This document shows, piece after piece, positions 5,152 to 5,760 of a stretch of 5,760 bases of DNA (the first letter of the stretch is position 1; each line of letters begins with the position of its first letter). The notes under the pieces were generated by a model that saw nothing but the letters and a program-made list of their open reading frames with translations, searched no databases and was not told the origin of the DNA. Position numbers and translations under genes: made by a program. Source of the DNA: Chloroflexota bacterium (GTDB lineage Bacteria; Chloroflexota; Dormibacteria; Dormibacterales; Dormibacteraceae); NCBI GenBank assembly GCA_005880755.1, contig VBGV01000308.1, forward strand, positions 1-5,760. Reading direction: 5' to 3'.

Positions 5152-5760
5152 CTATGCGCCCGCCGCGGGACTCCACAAGGACCACGTCGAGCCGTCCCAG
5201 ACCCATGTCTCCGCAAAAGGTTGCGGTTGGTCGAACGTCCCACCGTAGAGGACCACCTGACCGGTGACCTGGTCGTAGGCGATGCCGACGTCGGCACGCG
5301 GGCTTGGTTGGCTCGCGTTGGTCCGATCTGTCCATCGCGACCCGTCCCAGGTGATGGTGTAACCGGCCGGCGCGTGGTTGTCGAGGCCGAAGTAGACGAA
5401 GGCGACGATCTGCTTGACGGCAGGGTCATAGGTCATGTAGCTCCAACCGCTCGCCGCCGGCGGGTCGGCCGTCTGCTTGGTCCAGGTCGTCCCGTCCCAC
5501 GTCCAGGTGTCGTTGAGGCGGACCCCCGGCATGCTGCCGCCGAACAGAACGGTGTTGCCGGTGGCCGCGTCGTAGGCCATGGATGCGAAGTGCCGCGTCG
5601 GAGGTGACGTGGCGGGGTTTTGCAGGGTCCAGTCGGCACCATCCCACGTCCAGGTGTCGGTGAAGGCAGTGGTGGCCCCTTCTCCGCCGTACATAACGAT
5701 CACGCCGCGCCGCTGGTCGAACGCCATGCCGGCTCGCATCCGGCCGTCTGGCACATGAGA
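5152..5760 (-). CDS. Kelch-repeat protein, partial (N-terminus beyond window)
   Basis: The minus-strand frame is open to the right edge and ends at TAG 5154-5152. A GTG at 5754 is an internal codon, since the repeat pattern (SHVPDGR before AGMAFD) already runs into it. Four consecutive units of 49-50 residues are visible, each of the form R-x-x-x-x-M/I-A-Y/F-D, then VxxYGG, then D/E-T-W-x-W-D-G-x-x-W. The closing Trp codons lie at 5631, 5484, 5334 and 5184. The third unit is degenerate (FVYFG for YGG and TITWDG for TWTWDG). These are beta-propeller blades, normally in secreted or surface proteins; any signal peptide is outside the window. The chain stops nine residues after the last blade with no anchor. 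The binding partner is unknown. The CNBD gene follows 9 bases downstream. Confidence 0.87.
   Translation of the reverse strand, partial: SHVPDGRMRAGMAFDQRRGVIVMYGGEGATTAFTDTWTWDGADWTLQNPATSPPTRHFASMAYDAATGNTVLFGGSMPGVRLNDTWTWDGTTWTKQTADPPAASGWSYMTYDPAVKQIVAFVYFGLDNHAPAGYTITWDGSRWTDRTNASQPSPRADVGIAYDQVTGQVVLYGGTFDQPQPFAETWVWDGSTWSLWSPAAGA
5182..5760 (-). repeat. Four tandem Kelch-type coding repeats (about 150 bp each)
   Basis: Units span roughly 5760-5629, 5628-5482, 5481-5332 and 5331-5182. At protein level the shared core is TWxWDGxxW plus YGG. DNA similarity is strongest over the codons for W-D-G-x-x-W, which are written as CTGGGACGG or CGTGGGACGGG variants. The array continues past the window edge, so the blade count is unknown. 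Confidence 0.75.

Overview
This is a GC-rich, gene-dense bacterial window of six recognisable genes plus one small orphan gene, with no RNA gene, mobile element or CRISPR array. GTG and TTG starts, short gene overlaps, stand-alone cyclic-nucleotide-binding and Kelch-type proteins, and a SufR-type regulator would fit an uncultured soil lineage of the Chloroflexota/Dormibacterota or Actinomycetota kind. That placement is a weak inference; nothing in the window fixes the taxon.

Left block, minus strand (1-2120): a three-gene run reads right to left. First is a winged-helix regulator with a SufR-like C-terminal cysteine motif. Next is a stand-alone NAD(P)H-hydrate epimerase (NnrE), which overlaps the end of the regulator. 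Last is a metallo-beta-lactamase-fold nuclease whose GTG start overlaps the nnrE stop by 4 bases; this gene is absent from simple ORF lists because it runs off position 1 without a stop. The overlaps indicate one transcript and translational coupling. A plausible theme is metabolite or nucleic-acid damage repair under an Fe-S or redox sensor, but that is inference.

Centre (2121-2584): an 83-100 bp divergent control region carries a good sigma70-like promoter (TTGACA-16-TAAACT), an AT-rich 12-bp perfect palindrome and short tandem repeats. It drives a 104-residue highly charged protein of unknown function, which has a strong ribosome binding site and its own strong intrinsic terminator (2538-2575). 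Together these form a compact monocistronic unit facing a regulator gene.

Right block (2585-5760): a secreted lipoprotein, probably a beta-propeller, lies on the minus strand. It is divergent from a plus-strand serine hydrolase of the class C beta-lactamase/EstB esterase type. The hydrolase converges on a small minus-strand cyclic-nucleotide-binding-domain protein that lies 9 bases downstream of a Kelch-repeat protein, whose 5' part lies beyond the right edge. No single system spans the whole window. The parts most worth a second look are the regulator-nnrE-nuclease operon and the orphan small gene opposite it.
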